A program made the position numbers and the translations under genes. Under the pieces are notes generated by a model, which saw only the letters and a program-made list of their open reading frames with translations, did no database searches and was not told where the DNA came from. Shown piece after piece: positions 34,304-41,935 of a stretch of 64,000 nt of DNA. Position 1 is the first letter of the stretch. Each line of letters opens with the position of its first letter. The DNA lies in NCBI GenBank assembly GCA_026129305.1, contig JAHCII010000008.1:1-64000 (forward strand). The letters run 5' to 3'. Source of the DNA: Anaerolineales bacterium (GTDB taxonomy: Bacteria; Chloroflexota; Anaerolineae; Anaerolineales; UBA11579).

Positions 34304-35706
34304 AGTTGAATGCAAAGTTGCTGGGCTTCCTGGCGCTGGTTGCATTGGCCGTATGGCTGCGGATGGGCCAGTACCCAGACCTGAACCTGTCCGTATCCAA
34401 CTACGATAGCGACCGCTATGCTGAGGCGGGCGAGCTGGGGTTCCCTTCGCTGCGGTTCTTCACCTCCATCCAACAGCCGACGATCGCTTGGGTCTACCAG
34501 GCCGTGGAGCCGGACAGCGGCTACCAGATCACCAACATCAGCAGCCCCGGTGACCAGCTGCACCCGCCGCTGGCCTGGCAGCCGGGCTTTGAGCGCATCA
34601 CCACCCTGCAAGCGATGGTGGCCACGCTGGCCTGGGTGGCTTTGGCCTGGGCGGTTTTTCGCAGCATCGAGACGCCGCCATTGCAATACCTGGCGGGCGG
34701 CTTGGTGGTGCTCTTCGGCTTCAGCCCGCAGGTGGTCGAATGGGACTACGTGATGCTCTCCGAACCGCTGGCGATCTCACTCCTGGTAGCTTTGCTGGCT
34801 GTCTCGATCGAACTGATCCGCAGCCTGGGGTCAGAGCCAGCCGCCGGCCGCGGCAAGCGGCTGGCCCTGGGCGTTTTATGGCTGCTGGTCAGCGTGTTGT
34901 GGGTCTTTGCGCGTGACACCAACAATTACATGCTGCCCGTCTTTGTGGTCGCCCTGGTGGCCCTGCGCTTCTGGCAGCCCAACCGCAGCCAGCTGCCCAC
35001 GCCGGCCCTGCTGGGATTTGGGCTGGCCTTGGTGGTGCTGTTCGTCACCGCGTCCAGCCTGGCCCAGCAGAGCGGACGCTGGATCAACCCATTCTTCAAT
35101 AATCTGCTGGACCGCGTCCTGCCGGTGGCCGAGCACCGCGCCTTCTTTGAAGAGCGCGGCCTGCCCGTGTCTGAAGAATTGCTGGCCGAAGTGGGCGGCA
35201 ACCTGACGGAGCTTTCACTCTTCAACCTAAGTGATCTGGTGCGCTGGACCGAACAGAACGGGACCCAAAGCTATATGGCTTTCCTGGCCAGCCATCCCCA
35301 GTGGGCGCTGCAAGAGTTCGTCGAGGACAGCCAGTACGCCTTCACGGAGAACGCCCAGCCCTTCTTCCGTCGAGCCCCCGAGGTCACGCCAGGCTTTCTG
35401 GTTTATCTGGGCGACTTGCTGCACCCCACAGACAGCTTGATCGTATGGTTGGTGGTGATCCAACTAGGGGCCCTGCTCTGGCTGGCCGTCCGGCAGGGTG
35501 ACAGGACCCGGATTGGTCTGGCCCTGCTGTTCTGGCTGTTCTTTCTGGGATCCGTGGGCACTCTGTTCGTGAGCATACACGGCGATGCAGCCGGCATCGT
35601 ACGGCATGCACTCAGTTCGGTTTTGCTGTTCCGCCTGTTGCTTTGGCTGCTCCCCGGGTATATTTTGGACGCCCTGGCCGAAAAGTCGGCGAACAAGAAC
35701 GCCTGA
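34300..35706 (+). CDS. Polytopic membrane protein, glycosyltransferase-like architecture
   Basis: The 468-residue protein has about nine membrane segments. An early periplasmic-side loop YPDLNLSVSNYDSDRYAEAGE after the first helix resembles the acidic loop of GT39/GT83-type enzymes, and a large loop (about residues 275-365) lies between helices. I cannot assign a substrate. It overlaps both neighbours by 4 and 1 nt. It could be the enzyme of the operon, with the other three proteins as partners, but this is speculation. Confidence 0.7.
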   Translation: MKLNAKLLGFLALVALAVWLRMGQYPDLNLSVSNYDSDRYAEAGELGFPSLRFFTSIQQPTIAWVYQAVEPDSGYQITNISSPGDQLHPPLAWQPGFERITTLQAMVATLAWVALAWAVFRSIETPPLQYLAGGLVVLFGFSPQVVEWDYVMLSEPLAISLLVALLAVSIELIRSLGSEPAAGRGKRLALGVLWLLVSVLWVFARDTNNYMLPVFVVALVALRFWQPNRSQLPTPALLGFGLALVVLFVTASSLAQQSGRWINPFFNNLLDRVLPVAEHRAFFEERGLPVSEELLAEVGGNLTELSLFNLSDLVRWTEQNGTQSYMAFLASHPQWALQEFVEDSQYAFTENAQPFFRRAPEVTPGFLVYLGDLLHPTDSLIVWLVVIQLGALLWLAVRQGDRTRIGLALLFWLFFLGSVGTLFVSIHGDAAGIVRHALSSVLLFRLLLWLLPGYILDALAEKSANKNA

Positions 35707-36878
35707 TGACAAAAACGCCTTTTCGTAAACTGCTGGTTCACTGCGCGCTGATCACCGCCGCAAGTTTCAGCCTTTACACACTCTTCGCAGACCGCTTGCC
35801 CCACCCCGAAGACATTAGTCCCTTTCTCTACGCGCTGGCGCTCGTGGTATGCCTGCTGCCCTGGTTCAAGTTGCCCAAAGCGCGCAAATGGCTGTATGGG
35901 CCGATCGTCGTGCTGTGTCTACTGGCCTTATTGGATGAAAGCGGCTACGGCAGTGAAGTCTTTGACATCCAACCGTTTTATTCTACGCGTTACAACACCG
36001 AGGTGCGTGATCTGCACAATGCCTTCGGGCTAGGACAGGAACTGCTGAGCCTCTGGCTGGCAGAAAAGAACTGGCAAGCCGCTGAATTTATAAAATTCCT
36101 GCTTCTGGATGGAGCCCTGATCTTGGGCGGCTTTTTGTTCGCCTGGGGTTTGCGACTATCCAAGGACAAGGAACGCCAAGACCGCATCGTCCGCTGGACG
36201 CCAGCCGGCTGGCTGCTGCTGGGCCTGGTGGCGGCTGGCTGGCTGCTAGTGCTGCCTGCAGATGAGCGACTGGCCGTGTGGGGCGGCTATTCCCTGGCAA
36301 GGCTCTCCACCATAGCTGGCATTTTGCTGGCTTCCGCCCTGCCTTTGTGGCTGGCCCGCCGGGCCGGCTGGCAGCCGCTTAAAGCCAGACTGGCGGTTTG
36401 GCTGGCCGGCCGCGGTGGCCAGTTGGCCGCCCGGTGGGCTGCCGGGTTGGTGCTGGTTGGCTTGGCCTATCAGGTGCAGGCGACCTTTGTCTTCCTGCCA
36501 GATGAGCAGGTGCGCCTGGCCCGCGTCACGCCAGCCGCCATGTGGCTGCTGGCGGCAGCCGGGCTGGCTTGGTTAAGCCTTATGGCTTGGCGCGGGCACT
36601 TCCGCCGCTCCCTGGGCGCCTGGCTGCAAGACGCGCTGAACTGGCTGGAGAGTGAACCCGCCTATTTCTATGCCGGCTTTGCGGTGCTGCTGATCCTGGT
36701 GGCTCAGCTAATCGATCGCGAGCTGATTCCCCTCAACCAATGGATCCGGCCTACAGAACACATCCCTCTGTGGGGGTTGTGGACGGAAGAGGTCTTCGAA
36801 ATGCTGGGGGCGGTCTTCTTTCTTCTGGCGGGGTGGCGCTTTAAAACGACAAATGATAGTTCAAAGGAACCCGCATGA
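35706..36878 (+). CDS. Polytopic membrane protein, paralogue of the next gene
   Basis: The 390-residue protein has about nine to ten membrane helices. It shares motif order with the next gene: LDESGYG followed by VRDLHN, LPADExxxxxGYSxxRL, and a C-terminal IDRELI...WTEEVFEMLGAVFFLLA helix with acidic residues. Conserved charged residues near membrane borders (DESGYG; LHN; TEE) suggest an active or binding site. I do not recognise the family. The ATG overlaps the upstream stop (TGATG). Confidence 0.75.
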   Translation: MTKTPFRKLLVHCALITAASFSLYTLFADRLPHPEDISPFLYALALVVCLLPWFKLPKARKWLYGPIVVLCLLALLDESGYGSEVFDIQPFYSTRYNTEVRDLHNAFGLGQELLSLWLAEKNWQAAEFIKFLLLDGALILGGFLFAWGLRLSKDKERQDRIVRWTPAGWLLLGLVAAGWLLVLPADERLAVWGGYSLARLSTIAGILLASALPLWLARRAGWQPLKARLAVWLAGRGGQLAARWAAGLVLVGLAYQVQATFVFLPDEQVRLARVTPAAMWLLAAAGLAWLSLMAWRGHFRRSLGAWLQDALNWLESEPAYFYAGFAVLLILVAQLIDRELIPLNQWIRPTEHIPLWGLWTEEVFEMLGAVFFLLAGWRFKTTNDSSKEPA

Positions 36879-38041
36879 AAGTGACAAACCCTCTGGTGCA
36901 CATTGGCATCGTTCTGGCCATTTTGGCCGCTTGCCTGCTGCTGTTTAGCTTTCTGCCGGGCTCCCTGCCCGCCCCGGAGCCGATGAGCCCGCCGACCTAC
37001 CTGGTGGCCACGATCCTGTGCGCGTTTGTGCTGCTTTTGCTGCGCCGCAAACAGCTATGGACCTATTTGCCTATTCCGCTGATCAGCCTGTTTGCCTTCT
37101 TAGAAGAATCATCCTATGGAGTGGAAAGCGGCGCAGTGCAACCGCTGACCTGGGAGCGGCACAATGTGCCGGTCTACGACCTGCACAACTTGGTGGGCGT
37201 GCTGAATGAGGTCATTCAAACCGAGCTGGTCGATGCCGGTTGGCATTTTGAATTGGGCGGACAACTGCTATTGGGCGTTCTAGCGATCCTACTGGTCTGG
37301 CTGCTTTTTGCTGGACTGTACTGGTTGTTGGCTAAGCGAGCCAAGACCCTGCCTAACCTGCACCTGGGCTTCTTGCTGGCTTTGTCCTTACTTGGCATCG
37401 TCTATCTGCTCTCACTGCCTGCAGATGCCAAGGGCAGCCTGTTATTGGGCTACTCCGCCACGCGCCTGCTGTTGGTGGGCGGACTGCTGGCGGGCGGGGT
37501 GCTGCCTCTGTGGCTGTGGCGGCAAACCTGGTTTACTGGCTGGCTGAACTCGAAAGCGATCACCCGCCGTCTGTTGCCCGCCATCCTTTGGCTGGCCGCG
37601 CTGGCTGGGCTGGCCTTTGTAGCTTGGGCGCCGCTGGACTCGGCGCCAGACAAGGTGGTGCTGGTGCAGCGCCTGGCCGCTCCCCTGCTGTGGCTGCTGG
37701 CGGCCAGTGGCGTGACCGGGTTGGTCTTGTTAGCGGCATCCGGCCGATTGACCCGCTTGGGCAATTGGTTGGATCACTTTCGCAAAACCTTCTTCCAAAC
37801 CCATCCGGCTTACATTTATGTGGTCGCTGCCATTGTGATCATTGTCTTTGCCCAGGCGATGGACCGTTATCTGATCTCCTTCAAAGACAACATCAGCATG
37901 CTGCACCCCACTGGTGAGGACTGGGATTATTGGATAGAAGAAACCCTGGAATTGTGCGGGGCCTATCTGTTCCTGGCGGCCAGCGTGGTACTGGCCTTGC
38001 CCTGCTGGCGAGCGCTGCAGCTAAAAAAGAAAAGCCCCTGA
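36875..38041 (+). CDS. Polytopic membrane protein, paralogue of the preceding gene
   Basis: The 388-residue protein matches the preceding one in length, helix pattern and motifs: LEESSYG, VPVYDLHNLVG, LPADAKGSLLLGYSATRLLL, and AQAMDRYLI...WIEETLELCGAYLFLAA. They are tandem duplicates that have diverged far. It starts in the upstream stop (ATGA). A strong terminator follows at once, ending the four-gene operon. Confidence 0.75.
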   Translation: MKVTNPLVHIGIVLAILAACLLLFSFLPGSLPAPEPMSPPTYLVATILCAFVLLLLRRKQLWTYLPIPLISLFAFLEESSYGVESGAVQPLTWERHNVPVYDLHNLVGVLNEVIQTELVDAGWHFELGGQLLLGVLAILLVWLLFAGLYWLLAKRAKTLPNLHLGFLLALSLLGIVYLLSLPADAKGSLLLGYSATRLLLVGGLLAGGVLPLWLWRQTWFTGWLNSKAITRRLLPAILWLAALAGLAFVAWAPLDSAPDKVVLVQRLAAPLLWLLAASGVTGLVLLAASGRLTRLGNWLDHFRKTFFQTHPAYIYVVAAIVIIVFAQAMDRYLISFKDNISMLHPTGEDWDYWIEETLELCGAYLFLAASVVLALPCWRALQLKKKSP

Positions 38042-38057
38042 CGGGGCTTTTCTTTTT
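38024..38057. terminator. Bidirectional terminator between convergent operons
   Basis: AAAAAGAAAAGCCCC pairs with GGGGCTTTTCTTTTT around a TGAC loop. It contains the stop codon region of the membrane operon (+) and abuts the stop of the VWA gene (-), so it ends both. Confidence 0.9.
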
Positions 38058-39177
38058 ATTTGAACTTGATGCGCACGTTGGCCGGCTTTTTCAAGCGGAC
38101 TTTGCCGCCGCCCCGACCAGAAGCGGGGGCCAGATTGCTGCGCAGGCTGCCCCACAGCATGGGCACAGCCACCAGTGCAACCAGGATGAGGATCACGGTG
38201 GCAAACTGCGCCCAGGAGGCAGGCTGGGCCACCTCTGGCACCAGGCCGCCGGGGTTGTATTGGGTGGCCGTGTCGCTGCCCGCCGCACTGGTCGAGGACG
38301 CCAGCGAAACGCTCAGGGCGCGGTTAACCCCGTCACGCAGAGTGGCCGGCGAAGTGTAGGTGATGGCGTATTCGCTCTGCAGCGCGGTGGCGTAGCTGCT
38401 GTATAGAGTGGTCAGGCTGTCTTCATCTTCGGCGTAGCCATACAGTCCGCCGGCCCTATTGGCCAGGTCCTGCAAGCGCGGCTGATTAATACCAGCCATG
38501 GCGCCGCTCTGTCCCGGTAGGCCGAGGCCGACTGCCGAGATGGAGAGCCCCATGGGACCAATGCGATTGACGACCGTGTCGGTATTGGCCGAGCTGGAGT
38601 TGTCCATGCCATCAGTCAGCACAATGATCGCTTTGCGGCCGCTCTCGGCTTCCAACTGCTCCACGGCTGCCATGAGCGCGTCATACATGGCGGTGTCATC
38701 GCCGGCAGTCAGGCTGTCAACCGCGGCGCGCAGGGCGTCCTGGTCGCTGGTGATCGGCTGCACGGTTTCGATCTGCGTGTTGAAGGCGATCAGGCCCACC
38801 TGGTCACCGGGGCGCATGCGGTCAATGAACTGGTGGGCGGCTGCCTTGGCGGCGTCCAGCTTGCCGGCCGTGTCCATGCTGCCGGAGACGTCCATGACCA
38901 GCATGGTGGTCAGTGCGCCCACATCACCTATGCCTTCAATACGGTCCAGCGGAATGGGTTGGCCATTTTCGGCAAGCTGGATGCGGTTAGGGTCCACTGG
39001 CAGCGGATTGCCGGCCGCGTCCGTGGCGGAGACGTAGACGGTGACGCGCGGGAACTGGCTGGTATCCACCTGGGTGACGCGGATGTTCTCCTCAGCCTGA
39101 GCCAGGGGCGTGAAGGCCGCAGTCCCGAAGAGGGCCAAGACAGCCAAAAGCGTGATGGAGAGGCGTAGTGTCTTCAT
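38056..39177 (-). CDS. Membrane-anchored von Willebrand factor A domain protein
   Basis: The 373-residue protein has a signal peptide (about residues 1-28), a beta-rich section to residue 85, a VWA domain with a complete MIDAS start Asp96-x-Ser98-x-Ser100 (MDVSGSMD), TAGDDTAMYDA and VLTDGMDNS, and a C-terminal membrane helix near residues 330-352 with a basic tail. VWA domains bind partners through a metal ion; here the domain would face outside. It is the last gene of the UBL operon, 3 nt after the FHA gene. Its role in a UBL pathway is unknown, and it could act in envelope assembly. Confidence 0.88.
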   Translation of the reverse strand: MKTLRLSITLLAVLALFGTAAFTPLAQAEENIRVTQVDTSQFPRVTVYVSATDAAGNPLPVDPNRIQLAENGQPIPLDRIEGIGDVGALTTMLVMDVSGSMDTAGKLDAAKAAAHQFIDRMRPGDQVGLIAFNTQIETVQPITSDQDALRAAVDSLTAGDDTAMYDALMAAVEQLEAESGRKAIIVLTDGMDNSSSANTDTVVNRIGPMGLSISAVGLGLPGQSGAMAGINQPRLQDLANRAGGLYGYAEDEDSLTTLYSSYATALQSEYAITYTSPATLRDGVNRALSVSLASSTSAAGSDTATQYNPGGLVPEVAQPASWAQFATVILILVALVAVPMLWGSLRSNLAPASGRGGGKVRLKKPANVRIKFK

Positions 39178-39180
39178 GGG

Positions 39181-40038
39181 TTACCTCTTTTCGTGATAGA
39201 CCATTTGGGTATTGCCAATCCGAATGGCCTGTTCGTCTTTTAGATTGGCAACTTCGATCCGGCGGTTGTTGATAAAAGTGCCCTGACTGCTCATATCCTT
39301 GAGCGTCATGTGTGTGTCTGCCCCTTTGAGCAGAGCATGTTGCGGGGCAATATCTGGATCAGGCAGGACGATGTCTGCCTTGAGCGCATCTGAGCCGATA
39401 TAGGCCGAAGGCCCATTGGCGTGGATGAACTTGTCCAGCACGAATTCCGTGCCCTTCATCTTGCCCGTGACCACTTCCAGCCAGGCTTTGGAGAGCAGCA
39501 GCACGATCAGGGCAATGAAGGCGCCCACTGCCGCGCCGAGCAGGCCCAAGCCAGCGGCCTTGCCCATCAACGGATCGGCAAAGCGCTGGCGGGCGAACTC
39601 CAGCAAAAAGCCGCCGACCGCTCCGCCCAGCAGGCCGCCCAGGACCGGCTTCCACAGCTGGGAACCGCTGCTGAAGCCCAAGCCGGCGCCGATGAAGGCG
39701 CCGAAGATGGCCCAACCCAGCGCACGGGTCCAGGCTTCGCCGCCCAGGCTTTGGAAGGCATATTCGGCCAGCGGCAGCCCGACGGCGCCGCCCAACGCGC
39801 CAAGCAGCCCGCTGATCAGGCCGGCTCGCAGGCCGTAGAGCGGGCTGCGGGCGGCCAGGCCCTCACTGAGGCCGATCAGGGCGCCGATGCACAGGCCAAT
39901 CAGCGCCCCAACGATCACTTCGCTGAGATACAGGTTCTGCACGAACGAGAGTCCGAGCAGATTGCTGGCCTGCCAGCCGATCAGGCCGCCTATGGCGCCC
40001 AAAAGGCTGTAGTAATACAGTCGGGTGTAGCGGTTCAT
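39181..40038 (-). CDS. Membrane protein with a C-terminal FHA domain
   Basis: The 285-residue protein has a Gly/Ala-rich membrane part of about six segments (residues 8-185) and a cytoplasmic FHA domain at about 205-283 with YIGSDALKADIVLPDPDIAP, QHALLKG and DMSSQGTFINNRRI. FHA domains bind phosphothreonine; the usual Arg of the GR motif is Ser here and the SRxH motif reads APQH, so phosphopeptide binding may be altered. It overlaps the JAMM gene by 4 nt. Expected role is recruiting a phosphorylated partner to the membrane. Confidence 0.85.
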   Translation of the reverse strand: MNRYTRLYYYSLLGAIGGLIGWQASNLLGLSFVQNLYLSEVIVGALIGLCIGALIGLSEGLAARSPLYGLRAGLISGLLGALGGAVGLPLAEYAFQSLGGEAWTRALGWAIFGAFIGAGLGFSSGSQLWKPVLGGLLGGAVGGFLLEFARQRFADPLMGKAAGLGLLGAAVGAFIALIVLLLSKAWLEVVTGKMKGTEFVLDKFIHANGPSAYIGSDALKADIVLPDPDIAPQHALLKGADTHMTLKDMSSQGTFINNRRIEVANLKDEQAIRIGNTQMVYHEKR

Positions 40039-40703
40039 TCTTCTGCCTCCTGAGCGGCCTTGGTTTGGCCTGTGTCTGAAGCCGGTGGCTGGTGTAGATT
40101 CTTCCAGTCCACCACCGGGTGGGACTTGCGGTTAAAGAGCTCGTAAAAACCATAGCCTTGCTGGGCATTCAAGTTGCCCTGTTTGTCTCGAATAAAGAAG
40201 CCCGCCGTGTGGCTGTGTGGTTCGACCACCAGCGCCACCTGCCAGCCATGCGGGAAAAAGTGCCGATGCAGCCAAAGGTCGTAGCCGGAGAGGAAGACGC
40301 TCATGCGCGGATGGGTGTGGTACCAGCCCACAATATGCTTGTTAGCGTAGCGCTCCTCCAAGGCGGCCAGCATGGCCACCTGGCTGTCGTGTGTAAAAGT
40401 CAGGAAAGTGCTGCCCGAACGCACCTGCTGGGCAGGCAGAAGCGCCTCCACCACCAGGTAGAGCTGGCCTGTGTCCGGATCCTGACAGTGTCGCCCTGCC
40501 AGCCAACCGCCCACTTCGTTATCCAGGTCGGTATTGGCATGGCGGTGGATGGCCTGAAAGGCGGTTTGGGTCATGAAGACCTGAGTGTGCGGAGCAGCAT
40601 CAGGTTCACCCTCGGCCAGCCAGCGCTGAGCGCGTTCCAGCGGCAGGCGCGCCGGACGGGGCGCCTGAGCGGCTACCAGTGGGGAGATGTTGGTGTGGGT
40701 CAT
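40035..40703 (-). CDS. JAMM/MPN+ metallopeptidase, candidate deconjugating isopeptidase
   Basis: The 222-residue protein has the full JAMM zinc motif: Glu63 in DNEVGGWLAG, His129-Thr-His131-Pro in GWYHTHP, then Ser139 and Asp142 in LSGYD. JAMM enzymes (Rpn11, CSN5, bacterial JAB proteins) cleave isopeptide bonds to ubiquitin-like proteins or process their C-termini. A C-terminal tail of about 40 residues follows the domain. I chose the ATG at 40703; an upstream in-frame ATG at 40754 would place the start inside a 13-bp hairpin. Gene order directly links it to the UBL and UBL-E2 genes. Confidence 0.92.
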   Translation of the reverse strand: MTHTNISPLVAAQAPRPARLPLERAQRWLAEGEPDAAPHTQVFMTQTAFQAIHRHANTDLDNEVGGWLAGRHCQDPDTGQLYLVVEALLPAQQVRSGSTFLTFTHDSQVAMLAALEERYANKHIVGWYHTHPRMSVFLSGYDLWLHRHFFPHGWQVALVVEPHSHTAGFFIRDKQGNLNAQQGYGFYELFNRKSHPVVDWKNLHQPPASDTGQTKAAQEAEE

Positions 40704-40718
40704 AAGCAAAGCAGGCGT

Positions 40719-40749
40719 CTGGGCAGGGCTGTTTACCAGCCCTGCCCAG
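40719..40749 (-). promoter_or_regulatory. Intercistronic hairpin between the UBL and JAMM genes
   Basis: CTGGGCAGGGCTG (40719-40731) pairs perfectly with CAGCCCTGCCCAG (40737-40749), 5-nt loop, starting 9 nt after the UBL stop on the minus strand. There is no T-tract, so it fits mRNA stabilisation or partial attenuation better than full termination. Confidence 0.6.
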
Positions 40750-40758
40750 GCCAAGTCA

Positions 40759-41025
40759 TTACCCGGCGGTGACGTCGGCGGTCATGATCAGCCGGTCTTC
40801 GGCGGGGATGCCGGCGCCAGACAGGGTTTCCTGGTCTTTCAGCTCGCGGCCCAGGGCCTTGCTGTCCAGGCGGTAGCCCATCGGGCGGCCGTCCGGGCCG
40901 GTGGTGGGCAGTTCCAGCGAGGTGGCCAATTCCGGGATGAGGTCCTTGACCTCCACGTCATCGGGCACATCGGCGGAACGGCTGCCCCCCGAGGGCAGTA
41001 CTACGGTTACAGGGATCTCTGCCAT
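40759..41025 (-). CDS. Stand-alone ubiquitin-like protein
   Basis: The 88-residue protein reads as a beta-grasp ubiquitin-like domain of the YukD/EsaB-related type: strand PVTVVLPSGGSRSADVP, helix EVKDLIPELATSLEL, then YRLDSKALGRELKDQETLSG and AEDRLIMTADVTAG. It ends exactly at Ala87-Gly88, giving an exposed C-terminal glycine suitable for adenylation. The fused UBL of the upstream gene is nearly identical over residues 40-88, but continues past the same TAG. AAAGGAGTTAGAC precedes the ATG. It is the likely modifier of the system; the single rather than double terminal Gly is noted. Confidence 0.9.
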   Translation of the reverse strand: MAEIPVTVVLPSGGSRSADVPDDVEVKDLIPELATSLELPTTGPDGRPMGYRLDSKALGRELKDQETLSGAGIPAEDRLIMTADVTAG

Positions 41026-41082
41026 GTCTAACTCCTTTCAAGTTCTTCTTGGCAATCAACGGCAGCAAGCTGCCGGGAACCA

Positions 41083-41922
41083 CTATTTGAGGCGAATGCG
41101 CGGCTTGGTTTTGGGTTTGTCCTTGATGCGGATGCGCTCCGGGCGCAGCAACTCGCGCGCATCCACCGGGAAGGCGCGTGGGTTGCGGCGCCGGTATTCC
41201 CGGCTCCAGCGGGCGGCTTCCGGATCCCAGGGGAATGGCGGCTTGGTGGGATCGTCGTGGAAGTTCTTGTACTGCACCATCTCCCCAATCATCAGCACCA
41301 GGCGGTCCAGCGAGCGGCTGGCCGTCCACCAGGCAGCGTCCACACAGACCGTGCCGTTGAGGTGGTTAATGTTGGGATGCCAGACCGGGGTCAGCCACTT
41401 CATGCCGGGCCAACGCTGGGGGTATTGATTGTGCAGATAAATCTCCACCTGGTGGCGTTCGCCAAACTTGGGTGTTCCGGAGCGATCGACGCCCACGATG
41501 CCTTTGCAGGTGTAGGTGACGATGTACTTTTCCGGGGGCAGGCCGGGGCGCTCGGAATGCGCCTTGAAGTCGATAAAGTCGCTCTGGGCCGCCAGTTCCT
41601 GCATACGGGTGTGGTCGGCTTTCAGGCGGCGCAAGCGCGGGCTTTCGGTGCCGACCGCGCCGGCGGTGATGTCGGCGGTCAGGATCAGGCGATCGTCGGC
41701 AGGCACGCCGGCAGAAGCCAGGGTCTCGTCCTCCTTCAGTTCACGGCCCAGGGCCTTGCTGTCCAGACGGTAACCCATCGGGCGGCCGTCTGGCCCCACG
41801 GTGGGCAGCTCCAGCAGCGAAGCCAGCTCGGTGACCAGGTCACGGATGGGGATGTCGTCCGGCATTTCGGCCTTGCGTGCCCCACCACTGGGCATGATGA
41901 TCGTGATTTCGGTTTCAGCCAT
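41083..41922 (-). CDS. UBL-E2 fusion: ubiquitin-like domain joined to a UBC conjugating domain
   Basis: The 279-residue protein has a UBL at residues 1-87, a paralogue of the next gene (GPDGRPMGYRLDSKALGREL is identical), and a UBC/E2 domain at about 92-235. E2 hallmarks are YPQRWPGMKWLTPVWHPNIN, the HPN motif at 182-184, active-site Cys193 in NGTVCVDAAWW, and the following SLDRLVLMIGEMVQ helix. A basic tail rich in Arg and Lys covers 236-279. It would accept the UBL from the E1 on Cys193. The start at 41922 is preceded by TAGGAGATCTT. The fused UBL cannot be conjugated through its TAG unless cleaved there, so it may serve as a docking or regulatory domain. Confidence 0.93.
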   Translation of the reverse strand: MAETEITIIMPSGGARKAEMPDDIPIRDLVTELASLLELPTVGPDGRPMGYRLDSKALGRELKEDETLASAGVPADDRLILTADITAGAVGTESPRLRRLKADHTRMQELAAQSDFIDFKAHSERPGLPPEKYIVTYTCKGIVGVDRSGTPKFGERHQVEIYLHNQYPQRWPGMKWLTPVWHPNINHLNGTVCVDAAWWTASRSLDRLVLMIGEMVQYKNFHDDPTKPPFPWDPEAARWSREYRRRNPRAFPVDARELLRPERIRIKDKPKTKPRIRLK

Positions 41923-41935
41923 AAGATCTCCTAAA

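Noticed and set aside
38056-40038. VWA and FHA genes as type VI or type VII secretion components
   Set aside because: No EccC/FtsK, WXG100, TssM or kinase genes are near; only the UBL operon context is supported.
40703-40754. Longer JAMM protein starting at 40754
   Set aside because: The extension crosses a perfect hairpin and adds non-conserved residues; no ribosome binding site.
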